Source: Kiritimatiellota bacterium (GTDB taxonomy: Bacteria; Verrucomicrobiota; Lentisphaeria; Oligosphaerales; JAADHN01). From it: a stretch of DNA of 39,383 nt. The notes beneath the pieces are model-generated. The model was not told where the DNA came from. It saw only the letters and a list, made by a program, of their open reading frames with translations, and did no database searches. Position numbers and translations under genes: made by a program. Numbering within the stretch: the first letter of the stretch is position 1; every line of letters starts with the position of its first letter. Location: the NCBI GenBank assembly GCA_013151865.1, contig JAADHN010000105.1, positions 1 through 39,383 on the forward strand, in the 5' to 3' direction. Below are positions 7,903 through 16,766 of the stretch, piece after piece.

Positions 7903-8060
7903 CTTGCGACCTCCCCCCCCTTGGCGGTCGTCCTGAACGGTTTTGAGCGCGGATGGACCCGACCGCCCTCCACTTTCTTTCTGTGCGCGCAGTCCCGGGG
8001 GGGGCGCACAGCACCTTCTTGGGTGGGGGCCGCTCCGCGTATCGCGCGCCGTCTCCGCTG

Positions 8061-11000
8061 TCATTGCCGGGCTTGCTGGAGATTCAACTCGACCCCGCAG
8101 AGCAGGGGTGGGCGTTTCGAGCCCGGCGTCTGGGTCAGAGAAATCGTCAAGTCCTTCCGCACGGCTACATTGCGGAATTCGCGCACCAGCGTTCGATCGG
8201 GTCCGCCCGCGGCCTTGCAGACGTCCAACGCACCGACCACACGTCCGCCTTGGAGGGCCACATCGAACAGGCGCTCGCCCGGCGCGGCGCCTGCGAACTC
8301 CGCAAAAAAGAGGCGAACGGTATACAGGGCCGGAGTCGAGAATTCCCCGCGAACCTTTGACTTGTCGAAAACCGGCCCCAGAGTGGAGACATTCCGCGTC
8401 CAGGCCTCGACCCGACTGTTCTTCTTACCCGACGCCGGCTGCCGGAAGGGACGGATTACAAGGGAGCGGAGTCCTTCCGCTCCGGAAGCAGCGACCCAAC
8501 GATATGGACCGGACACGTACAAGCTATAGCGCCGGAACCATCGCGGTCGTTCGGGGTCGGTCCAGACCGGAATGTCCGGAGACGGGCCGCCCACACTGGG
8601 CACCTCGAGCCAGAGCACTCCGGCACTGTCGGTGTGGTTGCCCGGCGCTCCCAGGTTCAGGCCCACGCGCTTGACCGGGGTGGGTGCGGCTGGCGGCGGG
8701 AACCACTCGAAAGACCATTCCTCCACATCGTCGGCATTGACCAGCGCCAGGGACGCTTGGTTGGGGTAGGCGCAAGTGCATGTGCGGGTGTAATCGGGCG
8801 CGTTGAGCACACCATCGGCCGGGACAAGGTTCGAGGTGCAACCGGATTTGAATCCACCCAGACTCACGACCCCGTGGCCGGCGCGCAAATCGAGGTATGA
8901 AGCAGTGGCGGAACGGAAGGTGAGCAGGTCTTCCCCGCCGATCGCGGTATTGCACCCATAGAAGCGCACCCAAGCCCACGGGATCGAGGCGCCCGTCAGC
9001 GGATCTTCGGCGAGGATCGGCTCGCCCGTACGCAGGGAGTACGCTCCGCCGGGGGAGGCGGACTTGGTTCCATACCGGACTTGAGTGATAATCCGGTCAC
9101 GGTAAATGATGCACGGGCCGAGGTACTTCGCTTGGTTCCGCCACAGCAGCTCCCCGGTGCGCCCCCGGAACGCGGCCATTCCTTTGCCGACCTCGTCTCG
9201 CAGCCGGTCGGAAGAACGACTCCCCGCCTCGAGCAGCACGTCGAACTCGGCGGAATAGCCGAGCCAAGTGCCGAACACGTCCTTGCGCGTGCTCCACACC
9301 TTCCGCCCGGTGCGACTGTCCAGGGCCATGAGTTCGGCCGGAGCATCGGACCGGATACCCCGACGACGAAGCAATCCCAATCGTTCCGGCGTCATGCCGT
9401 CGATACAGAAGACCCGTTTACCCGCCGCCACAACGGTATTGTGCCGGAAGTTATACTGTGCGGGACGTCGCCAAAGGACTGTCCCATCATGCCGATCGAG
9501 AGCCACCATCCAACGGCTGCCCCGCCCGAACCGGGAGTTGAGTTCCATTGTTTTTGAAGTGCTGAAGACCGGCACGGCCCCGACAAGAAGCAGGTCGTCC
9601 AGCACTCCGATATAGCCCCATCGGGGTCGGGCAATGTCGCCCAACGGCGGTAGTCGAAAGGTTGCTTTCAGTGCCCCGGTCGCCGCGTCGAGGACCCGGC
9701 ACTGCTCACCCGCAGCGATGTAGACCCGATCCGCCGTAGCGGCGAAATTGGTGCCGTATGCGTTGGCGCCGGGAATATGGACTTGATTGTACGAGAGATC
9801 GTACGGGTCCGGCCGGTACGTCGCGTCGTAATACATGCCGAAGGTGTCCATTTCCGGCAGTTTCGCCTGCCACAGAATCTTCCCTGTATAGACGTCCCGT
9901 GCGCTCAGGAGCCGAATCCCCTCGATGAACAGACGGCCGCCGACGACCTGCTCGGGGGGACCGTGACCGTGGCGCGGCAGGACGTCCCGGTTCGGCGGGC
10001 CGCCGAACCAGAGGACGCCGAACGGGGGGCGGACGAGCTGGTCGGTCGAGCGGACCGTATTAGCCGCATTCCCATACTGGAGCACCCACGTCCCCGCGCC
10101 GGGCAGGGCGCCCGAGCGAACCAACTGCACCCACTCGCCCCGAACTCGAAGGTCCGCGTTGGCCAAATCCGCTTTGCGAACGGTCTCGGCAAAAGCGCGA
10201 CGGTCCTCGGGCCGAAGCCGCAACCAAGCGCTGCCGCCGTACGGCCGGAGCACCTCGAATACGGCCTTTGCGAACTCCGCGCCGCGCGCGAAACCGATGG
10301 CACGCGGGGCAGGCGCCACGACAAGCGCCGCGCAATAGGGCGCAAGCTTGAGCGACAGGAGTGTCCCCGGCAGCACGGCGGCCCGGACGCCGTAGATGCC
10401 GGATAAACTCCACGCCTCTCGCGTCCGGCGGGTTTCCGTCTTGTCCTCCGAAATCAACACCAACTGCTCGATGTCCGGCGAAGTGTCCAGGAGGGCCTCC
10501 GCCAGGGGTCGGCCTCTGCTGCCAAGCACGAGGGCGCGTCCGCCGGTCAGGTCCGAGTCCGCGAGGATCCGTCGGGCATCGGCGAGGTCCGATGTCGGCG
10601 GCTTCTCCGGGACGGCCGTGGCCCGCGCCACCGCCGGCGGCCCCGCGCCGGGAGGGCCGAAGCACAGGATGTCTCCGGCAACCGTCGCCACCACCAACCG
10701 CCCTGCCCCCGCCAACATGGCGCCGGCGGCGGCAGGGAGCTTGTACTGCCACGAAACGCGCACATCCGCGGCTGCATTAGGCGGCCGAGGGACTGGGACC
10801 GCAAACGCCGTTCGGTCGGCGGCCGCACCGAAGATCTGCCTGCCCGCCTGCAAGAACAGGCGCACCGGTTTGACATCGAGCTGCAGGCGCTGCAACAGGA
10901 CCGGACTGCGGACGGTCTTTGTTCGGTTGCGGCCGCGGCGGTCTTTCCTGACGACACGCTTTTCCCGGACCGTTCCCAGGGCCCAAAAGTCGATGGTTCC

Positions 11001-12026
11001 CCCATCGCCGAGTCCGATGGCGGCGGATTCCGAGAGAATGTCCACCGGAAGCGAGAAGAGATGGTCGCCCGATTTCAAGTCATACACTTCGCCGTGATTG
11101 ACGAACCACGACCGACGCGCAGCGACACCGAAACCGCCGTATTTTTTGTTCGCGGCGTGATGGTAATAAAGAAACTCTCCCGTGCCGCGATCATACGCTG
11201 CCGGCACCGAGCGCCCGCCGGGCACCAAGAGCGTACCGTCGCAAACGGCCAGGGGCCCCTGTGGGGCAACGCCCCCAAACGCGGGACTGGAGTGCGGCTG
11301 GAGGGAGTAAATCTGACCGCTGCCCGTGTTGGACCACCGGGGCCGACCATTCCTCGGATCCACGGCATGAATGAAAGTCCCCATGAACGGCCATATGCCC
11401 GCGGCGAAGTAAACTGTTCCGTCGAATACCACCGGCCCGCCCCGCGCCGGACGCGAAGAGATCAACCGCCCATTGCCGAGCACGCGCCGCGACTCCGGTG
11501 CGCCGGCGGTTTTCCAGACGAGCCGCCCCGTCGTCGGGTCAAGACAATACAGGCTCCCGTCGTCACTGGTAAAAAAGAGGCGGTCGCCATACACCGCCGG
11601 GGCAAACCGCACGGGCCCGTCAGCGTAGAATCTCCAGCGTTCTTGCCCGGTCTCAATGTCGTAGGCCGTTACACTGTCCTGCACCATAGAAGAGACGAAC
11701 AGCAGGCGCCCCGCAATCACGGGCTCGTAGGACGCGTCGAAGCGCAGCTTGTACTGGGTCCACGGCCAGCAGGGCCGAGGCCGAGGCAATCGGATCCGCC
11801 AGCGCAATACGAGACGGTCCGGCAACGGGGCCGGGGTGTAGGCCGTGCGTCCGGCGTCGAACCGCCACATGGGCCAGTCGGCGGCCCCGGCGGCAAGCGC
11901 TTGCAGAATAAGGACAAGCGTCAGGGCGAAATCCGCCGAGAAACGCCGGCAGGGGCCGCGTCGTCGATGCGCGAGACGCGGGACAGCTGAGGGCGGGACG
12001 TTGCAACGAATCGAGTAAGACGCCAT
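8061..12026 (-). CDS. Exported PQQ-like beta-propeller protein with Rossmann-like insert and malectin tail
   Basis: A 1321-residue protein from ATG 12026. The open frame extends 576 bases further but runs antisense into the GH88 gene. A long n-region is followed by a signal core (ALTLVLILQALAAGA) before ADWPMWRFDAGRTAY, the common opening of PQQ-like/BamB-type propellers. Residues 50-460 and roughly 690-1110 hold repeated blades (LYCLDPTTGRLVWK, VYIAAGEQCRVLDAATGAL). Between them, 495-605 resembles a class I methyltransferase Rossmann fold (GGRALVLGSRGRPLAEALL, EVLRPYGGSAWLRL) but lacks the glycine-rich SAM motif. A Cys-rich block (GCTSNL, YTRTCTCAYPNQASLAL) precedes a C-terminal malectin-like domain (about 1112-1321; VGLNLGAPGN, ERLFDVALQGG). 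Proteins of this layout are known mainly from planctomycete-like genomes; the function is unknown. Periplasmic or surface carbohydrate binding is an inference from malectin and the neighbouring enzymes. Confidence 0.82.
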   Translation of the reverse strand: MASYSIRCNVPPSAVPRLAHRRRGPCRRFSADFALTLVLILQALAAGAADWPMWRFDAGRTAYTPAPLPDRLVLRWRIRLPRPRPCWPWTQYKLRFDASYEPVIAGRLLFVSSMVQDSVTAYDIETGQERWRFYADGPVRFAPAVYGDRLFFTSDDGSLYCLDPTTGRLVWKTAGAPESRRVLGNGRLISSRPARGGPVVFDGTVYFAAGIWPFMGTFIHAVDPRNGRPRWSNTGSGQIYSLQPHSSPAFGGVAPQGPLAVCDGTLLVPGGRSVPAAYDRGTGEFLYYHHAANKKYGGFGVAARRSWFVNHGEVYDLKSGDHLFSLPVDILSESAAIGLGDGGTIDFWALGTVREKRVVRKDRRGRNRTKTVRSPVLLQRLQLDVKPVRLFLQAGRQIFGAAADRTAFAVPVPRPPNAAADVRVSWQYKLPAAAGAMLAGAGRLVVATVAGDILCFGPPGAGPPAVARATAVPEKPPTSDLADARRILADSDLTGGRALVLGSRGRPLAEALLDTSPDIEQLVLISEDKTETRRTREAWSLSGIYGVRAAVLPGTLLSLKLAPYCAALVVAPAPRAIGFARGAEFAKAVFEVLRPYGGSAWLRLRPEDRRAFAETVRKADLANADLRVRGEWVQLVRSGALPGAGTWVLQYGNAANTVRSTDQLVRPPFGVLWFGGPPNRDVLPRHGHGPPEQVVGGRLFIEGIRLLSARDVYTGKILWQAKLPEMDTFGMYYDATYRPDPYDLSYNQVHIPGANAYGTNFAATADRVYIAAGEQCRVLDAATGALKATFRLPPLGDIARPRWGYIGVLDDLLLVGAVPVFSTSKTMELNSRFGRGSRWMVALDRHDGTVLWRRPAQYNFRHNTVVAAGKRVFCIDGMTPERLGLLRRRGIRSDAPAELMALDSRTGRKVWSTRKDVFGTWLGYSAEFDVLLEAGSRSSDRLRDEVGKGMAAFRGRTGELLWRNQAKYLGPCIIYRDRIITQVRYGTKSASPGGAYSLRTGEPILAEDPLTGASIPWAWVRFYGCNTAIGGEDLLTFRSATASYLDLRAGHGVVSLGGFKSGCTSNLVPADGVLNAPDYTRTCTCAYPNQASLALVNADDVEEWSFEWFPPPAAPTPVKRVGLNLGAPGNHTDSAGVLWLEVPSVGGPSPDIPVWTDPERPRWFRRYSLYVSGPYRWVAASGAEGLRSLVIRPFRQPASGKKNSRVEAWTRNVSTLGPVFDKSKVRGEFSTPALYTVRLFFAEFAGAAPGERLFDVALQGGRVVGALDVCKAAGGPDRTLVREFRNVAVRKDLTISLTQTPGSKRPPLLCGVELNLQQARQ

Positions 12027-12296
12027 TTTGACAACCTGGAACCGGGATTGAGTGAAAGGCAATGGCAGGGACGGTGCAAACGTAGCCCGCGCACGTCGCA
12101 TGGCAAGGCCCGAGCCGGGCTTTGTTCGATCTCCGGTTCCGGGGTCCGTCCATTCCCGTCGTCTCCTATTCTGGCCTGAGGCCGAGGCCGCAACTTCGCT
12201 TTGTCGGGGTATAGTTCCCGGTTGGAGACAGAGTTGTTTTCGCCTGCCGTAGAGACGGGGGCGTTGCCCTCTCGGAAAACGAGGAATCCGTACGCA

Positions 12297-13682
12297 ATGC
12301 AAATCGAGCGGCACATCGAGGCGCAGGCTCTCCTGCCCTTGCTGAAACGCTTTTGGGCCGTTTCGGCGGCCAAGCTCCGCCTGATCGACGCCGAGTACGA
12401 TCCGTCCCGGGGCTCGCCGGTGTTCACCGCGAACGGGAAATACACCACTCGGGGCTGGACCGAGTGGACCCAAGGCTTCCAGTACGGGGCCTGGCTGCTG
12501 CAGTTCGACGCCACGGACGAAGTCGAATGGATCGAACGAGGTCGGGGGCTGATTCTCGAGCACATGGCGCCTCATCTGACTCACACCGGCGTGCACGACC
12601 ACGGCTTCAACAATGTGAGCACCTACGGCAACCTCCTGCGGCTAATGAACGAAGGCCGCATTCCGGAAGTCCCGTGGGAGCGTCGGATGTACGTGCTGGC
12701 CCTCAAGTGTTCCGCGGCCGTTCAAGCTTCACGTTGGACGCCCCTCCGCGACGGCTCGGGCTTCATCTATTCGTTCAACGGACCCCATTCGCTTTTTGCC
12801 GACACGATTCGCTCACTCCGTGTTCTCGCTTTGGGACATCGCCTCGGCCACGTGCTTATGGCCGAAAACGACACGCCGGTTTCGCTGCTCGAGCGTTTGG
12901 TGGCGCACGCACGGACCACGGCGGCGTATTCGGTTTATTACGGAAAGGGCCGGGACGCTTACGATGTGCGCGGCCGGGTGGCGCACGAGAGCATTTTCAA
13001 CATCAACGACGGCCGATACCGCTGCCCGAATTCGCAGCAGGGCTTTTCGCCGTTTACCACGTGGACCCGCGGCCTCGCCTGGGTCATGCTCGGGTTTGCG
13101 GAACAGCTCGAATTCCTGGAAACCTGCCGGGACGAGGACTTGGTTCTTTTGGGCGGTCGGGAGGACGTCGCGGGGACCTTGCTTGAAGCGGCGTATTCGA
13201 CCTGCGATTTCTACCTGGCAAACACGGCGGCGGACGGCGTTCCATACTGGGACACGGGAGCGCCGGAACTTCATCGCCTGGGCGACTGGCGCACGCGCCC
13301 GGCGGAGCCTTTCAACGATTGGGAACCGGTGGACAGTTCCGCGGCCGCCATTGCCGCGCAGGGCCTACTGCGACTGGGCCGGTATCTGCGGAAAACCGAC
13401 CGGAACGCGAGGCGGGCCGACGCCTATCTCCGGGCCGGCCTGGCCCTGGTGCGAACCTTGATCGAGCCTCCATACCTTGCCCTGGCGCCCGACCACCAGG
13501 GGCTGCTGCTGCACTCCGTGTATCACCGTCCCAACGGCTGGGATTTCGTACCGGCGGGGAGGCAGGTGCCGTGCGGGGAATCGAGCATGTGGGGCGATTA
13601 CCATTTGCGCGAAGCCGCCCTTCTGGCCCAGCGCCTCGCGGAGGGCAAACCATACCTGACATTTTGGGGGCCTTCAGCATGA
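12297..13682 (+). CDS. GH88 family unsaturated uronyl (glucuronyl) hydrolase
   Basis: A 461-residue protein from ATG 12297, with GAGGAA 11 bases upstream; an in-frame TTG at 12201 lacks support. It has no signal peptide, so it should be cytoplasmic. GH88 hallmarks are spread through the protein: HDHGFNNVSTYGNL (Asp101), SLFADTIRSLRVLALGH (Asp169), SIFNINDGRYRCPNSQQGFS, TTWTRGLAWVMLGFAEQ, DSSAAAIAAQGLLRLGRYL and GESSMWGDYHLREAAL. By analogy with the Bacillus enzyme, Asp101 and Asp169 are candidates for the acid/base pair. The reaction is hydration of the C4=C5 double bond in unsaturated uronic acid ends left by polysaccharide lyases, releasing a keto-deoxy-uronate. The stop overlaps the start of the cupin gene (ATGA). 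It diverges from the propeller gene across 270 bp, where only a lone -10-like TATAGT (12210-12215) is visible. Confidence 0.9.
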   Translation: MQIERHIEAQALLPLLKRFWAVSAAKLRLIDAEYDPSRGSPVFTANGKYTTRGWTEWTQGFQYGAWLLQFDATDEVEWIERGRGLILEHMAPHLTHTGVHDHGFNNVSTYGNLLRLMNEGRIPEVPWERRMYVLALKCSAAVQASRWTPLRDGSGFIYSFNGPHSLFADTIRSLRVLALGHRLGHVLMAENDTPVSLLERLVAHARTTAAYSVYYGKGRDAYDVRGRVAHESIFNINDGRYRCPNSQQGFSPFTTWTRGLAWVMLGFAEQLEFLETCRDEDLVLLGGREDVAGTLLEAAYSTCDFYLANTAADGVPYWDTGAPELHRLGDWRTRPAEPFNDWEPVDSSAAAIAAQGLLRLGRYLRKTDRNARRADAYLRAGLALVRTLIEPPYLALAPDHQGLLLHSVYHRPNGWDFVPAGRQVPCGESSMWGDYHLREAALLAQRLAEGKPYLTFWGPSA

Positions 13683-14137
13683 CGATTACAGACCTCGAGA
13701 AGATCCCTGGCCGCAGTTATCCGGCCGGCCGGCACACCCGGAACCTTGCCGGGGGCGTCGCGCCCATTCAGACCAAGAACTTCTCCATGGGGTACGTGAC
13801 GCTCGCTCCAAAAGGCGGGCAGGTTCCCTGGCACAACCACGAGCAGGAAGAAGTTTACTTCATTCTGGCCGGCACGGGCGAGATGTGCGTCGGCACCGAA
13901 CGCCGACTCCTGCACGGCGGCCAGGCGGTCCACATCCCTCCCGGCGAATTCCACCAACTCACCAACGTGGGCGATGCCCCGTTGACCATGGTGTACTGCT
14001 ACGGCCCGGCCGGACCGGTCGAGCACTGGCGGCAGGAATTGGAGGGGTCCCTTCCGAAGGCGGGGGTGGATGCCCCGCCTTTGCCTCCCGGCGCTCGCCC
14101 TCAATGCACAGCCCCGGCCGCGAAAACGAACCGCTGA
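13679..14137 (+). CDS. Cupin-domain protein, possibly KdgF-like
   Basis: A 152-residue protein from ATG 13679, overlapping the GH88 stop by four bases, which implies translational coupling; GGGGG lies ten bases upstream. Both cupin motifs are complete: motif 1 GGQVPWHNHEQEEVYFILAG (His52, His54, Glu58) and motif 2 GGQAVHIPPGEFHQLTN (His92). These four residues would bind a divalent metal. The last 30 residues are Pro/Ala-rich and probably disordered. KdgF cupins open the cyclic 4-deoxy-5-keto-uronate that unsaturated uronyl hydrolases release, so the coupling with GH88 suggests the same role here; this is inference, since small cupins are functionally diverse. A mannose-6-phosphate-isomerase-like or sugar-isomerase cupin is the main alternative. 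Confidence 0.8.
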   Translation: MTITDLEKIPGRSYPAGRHTRNLAGGVAPIQTKNFSMGYVTLAPKGGQVPWHNHEQEEVYFILAGTGEMCVGTERRLLHGGQAVHIPPGEFHQLTNVGDAPLTMVYCYGPAGPVEHWRQELEGSLPKAGVDAPPLPPGARPQCTAPAAKTNR

Positions 14138-14441
14138 CCGCTCCGCCCACCCGTTCGGTTTCGGACGCCGAACGTTCCCTTTGCGACGGCACTCGAGGTG
14201 TGTCTCGCCCCACCTCAGGCATCGACGGTCGCGAGCACCCCGGGACCGCCTCCCGATTCTCAAAAATGCAAGTTTTGCGGAACTTGCGAACTTGCAAATG
14301 ACTGCCTTCCGTCTAAAGTAAGTAGTTCGGGCGTGTGCCGCGGCAAAGTCGAGGCGACGGCGGTTCGGGCGCTCCGCGGCAGATGGGGTGCAAGGGGCTC
14401 TTTCTGCAAGGTCCTGCACGGACGAAAGAGGATGTACATCC
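14138..14441. other. Intergenic region with an inverted repeat
   Basis: No gene is supported between the cupin and the response regulator. The notable element is TGCAAGTT (14267-14274) mirrored by AACTTGCA (14289-14296), a perfect 8-bp inverted repeat with a 14-base loop that itself carries one more AACTTGC (14281-14287). No U-tract follows, so it is not a standard terminator; it could be an operator for the response regulator gene or a terminator-like structure for the cupin. I found no clear sigma-54 (GG-N10-GC) site. Confidence 0.4.
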
Positions 14442-15812
14442 ATGGCTTCCAAGCCCAGAATCCTCGTTGTCGACGACGAGCTGAGCATAGTCGAAGTACT
14501 GAAAGCCCTGCTCAAGCGCGAGGGATACATGGTGCGAACGGCCTCGGACGGCGAGGAAGCCATCGCGCTCCTCTCCAAGGAGGAATTCTCCTTGATGATC
14601 TCGGACATCCGGATGCGTCCGATGGACGGCATCACGCTCCTGAAGAAAGCGCGGGAAATCCATCCCCATATTGCGGTGATCATGATGACCGCTTACGCGG
14701 CGGTCGAGACGGCGGTCGAGGCGATGAAACACGGGGCCTTCGACTACATCTGCAAGCCGTTCAAAATCGACGAACTCCTGCTCACCGTCGAGCGTGCCCT
14801 TTCCTATGAAAACGTACTGGCGGAAAACGAGGCGCTGAAAGAGAGCCTGCGGACCAAGTACCACTTCGAGAACCTCGTGGGCGACAGCGAACAAATGCTC
14901 AAAGTCTACGAGATGATCGAGAAAGTCGCGCGGACGGAGAGCACTGTGCTGATTTTGGGGGAGAGCGGAACCGGCAAGGAATTGGTGGCCAAGGCCCTGC
15001 ACTGCACCAGCCGGCGTGCCGAAAGGCCGTTCGTTGCAGTGAATTGCGCCGCCCTCCCGGACACGCTTCTCGAGTCCGAGCTTTTCGGCTACGTCAAAGG
15101 CGCCTTTACCGGGGCGAACAAGTTCAAGAAGGGCCTGTTTGAGAGCGCGGACGGCGGCACGCTCCTGCTGGACGAAATCGGTTCGGTCCCCATGAACGTG
15201 CAGCTCACACTCCTGCGCGTGCTTCAGGAACGCGAAATCCGGCCTGTAGGCGGTACGGCGAGCATCCCGGTGGACGTTCGCATCATTGCGGCCACCAACG
15301 AGCGGCTCGAAGAGAGAGTTCGGGCGGGTCTGTTCCGCGAGGATCTGTATTACCGTCTCAGCGTGATCCCGATCGAACTGCCGCCGCTGCGGGACCGCGT
15401 TTCGGATATTCCGTTGCTGGTGAACCATTTTCTGAATCTCTTCAACGAACGGGAGAAGAAGAGCGTCTCCATCGAGCGTCAGGCACTGGCGGCCCTCGAA
15501 AGACACAAATGGCCCGGGAATGTCCGAGAGCTGGAAAACGTCATCTTCCGCGCCGGCACCCTTTGTGAGGACGGCACGATCCGGGTCAAGGACTTGCCCG
15601 AGCCGATCCAACAACTCGCCGCCGAGGCAGGCGGGGCGGGGGCCGGGGACTATGCCAAGTTTCGGGGCGCGTCGCTGCGGGCTTTTCTCCGGCAGAAGGA
15701 ACGTGAGTACATTCGGTTCGTTCTGGCCCAATGCGGCGGGGACAAAGAAGCGGCGGCCAAAGCCCTCGGCATCAGTCTGGCCACGTTCTACCGAAAATAC
15801 GGGGAGAACTGA
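14442..15812 (+). CDS. Sigma-54-dependent response regulator (NtrC/AtoC type)
   Basis: A 456-residue protein from ATG 14442, with AGAGGA about ten bases upstream. Residues 1-125 are a receiver domain with the acidic pair Asp11/Asp12, phospho-acceptor Asp55 (MISDIRM), Thr83 and Lys105. The AAA+ domain has Walker A GESGTGKE (173-180), the sigma-54 contact loop GAFTGA (220-225), and Walker B TLLLDE ending at Glu245. The C-terminus is a Fis-type helix-turn-helix (DKEAAAKALGISLATFYRKYGEN). Phosphorylation would trigger ATP-driven opening of sigma-54 promoters. The partner kinase is not in the window, so it is an orphan here and its regulon is unknown. All activation motifs are intact. Confidence 0.93.
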   Translation: MASKPRILVVDDELSIVEVLKALLKREGYMVRTASDGEEAIALLSKEEFSLMISDIRMRPMDGITLLKKAREIHPHIAVIMMTAYAAVETAVEAMKHGAFDYICKPFKIDELLLTVERALSYENVLAENEALKESLRTKYHFENLVGDSEQMLKVYEMIEKVARTESTVLILGESGTGKELVAKALHCTSRRAERPFVAVNCAALPDTLLESELFGYVKGAFTGANKFKKGLFESADGGTLLLDEIGSVPMNVQLTLLRVLQEREIRPVGGTASIPVDVRIIAATNERLEERVRAGLFREDLYYRLSVIPIELPPLRDRVSDIPLLVNHFLNLFNEREKKSVSIERQALAALERHKWPGNVRELENVIFRAGTLCEDGTIRVKDLPEPIQQLAAEAGGAGAGDYAKFRGASLRAFLRQKEREYIRFVLAQCGGDKEAAAKALGISLATFYRKYGEN

Positions 15813-16024
15813 TTCCCCTGCCGGCGCCACCCCCGGTCGTTCTCTTTCCAGGCCCGGCCCTTGAGACGCGCACGCGTCCCCGTGCCCTCCACCCCGTTCC
15901 GCGCCCGCCACCCGCCATGACGCGGGGAGACGGTTCGAGGCACACGGGTTCCGTTGGCCCTCAGTTTTTTTGGAGGGGGCAGGCGGACGAAGCCGGCCGC
16001 CGCACCGGATCGAGGAAAGTTCGC

Positions 16025-16603
16025 ATGCACAGCCAGCACCGGATTCTGCCATACCGCTGGAAAGGACGCGGCTTGCGGCTCTTGTTCAGCCTGGGGGCGG
16101 TGTTGCTCGCCGCCGGCGGTTGCAGGACGTTTTCGGGGCTTCCGTGGGGGCGCGGCCCGGACGACATGGACGGAATCGTGGCCTTGTATCCGCTGGTGGA
16201 TCCGCGGACCCCTTCCACCGGCCGTCTGTTTCGCAGCGTCCCGGACGAGCATGGTGGAACCGTTCGGGTCCGCGCCTTTCCGATTATATGGTCCGCCAGT
16301 TTTTACACTGCCCAGGCCGTGGAACAGAACGGAGAACGCCGCCTGGACGCGTTCCTCGACCCCCATGGGCGGATGCTCTGGCAGCAGGCAAGGACGGGAC
16401 GCCCGGTCGAGCGGGTGGCGGTTGTCGTGGACGGCGTGTTTCGGTTTTTCCTCCGACTCACCCCCGGAGAAACACGTTGGGATCGCGTTTCGATACCCGG
16501 CCCCTGGCGCGCGGAAGAATTGCGACGGATCGCCCGGCGGGCGACGGAGAACTACCGCGCCATCAACCGAAAGGGCGGGTACCGCAGCGCGTTTCTGGAG
16601 TGA
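16025..16603 (+). CDS. Putative lipoprotein of unknown function
   Basis: A 192-residue protein from ATG 16025, with GAGGAAAG eight bases upstream. A basic n-region (RWKGRGLR) and hydrophobic core lead to LLAAGGC, a plausible lipobox with Cys33 as the lipidated residue. The mature part is about 160 residues with no motif I recognise; it has a hydrophobic stretch near VAVVVDGVFRFFLRL and a basic helix ending NYRAINRKGGYRSAFLE. It sits alone between the response regulator and greA, 163 bases before the latter. Envelope localisation is inferred from the lipobox; no function can be assigned. Confidence 0.7.
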   Translation: MHSQHRILPYRWKGRGLRLLFSLGAVLLAAGGCRTFSGLPWGRGPDDMDGIVALYPLVDPRTPSTGRLFRSVPDEHGGTVRVRAFPIIWSASFYTAQAVEQNGERRLDAFLDPHGRMLWQQARTGRPVERVAVVVDGVFRFFLRLTPGETRWDRVSIPGPWRAEELRRIARRATENYRAINRKGGYRSAFLE

Positions 16604-16766
16604 CCCGGACATCGCGGGCGGCCGTCGTCCCGTCTCGTGAAGTTCGGCGGCGCAGGTGCGCCGGAGCCACGGGATGCTGCGGACCTTGACACGACGCACG
16701 CCCCGTCACCCCGGGCGGAAAGCACGCCCCCTTTCTCGGGGATGCCCCGAGAAATCGGAGAAACGG

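Noticed and set aside
7982-8010. 7-bp hairpin (TGTGCGC/GCGCACA) as terminator of the propeller gene
   Set aside because: It lies about 50 bases past the stop, but no T-run follows on the minus strand and the loop is 15 bases, so support is too weak.
7805-8014. N-terminal extension of the heparinase frame
   Set aside because: It translates the tandem repeat and Arg/Gly-rich spacer; the inner ATG has a ribosome site and signal peptide.
12027-12602. N-terminal extension of the propeller frame
   Set aside because: It is antisense to the GH88 coding region and precedes the signal peptide.
14313-16052. 579-residue minus-strand frame opposite the response regulator
   Set aside because: A shadow of a strongly supported NtrC-type gene; no recognisable motifs.
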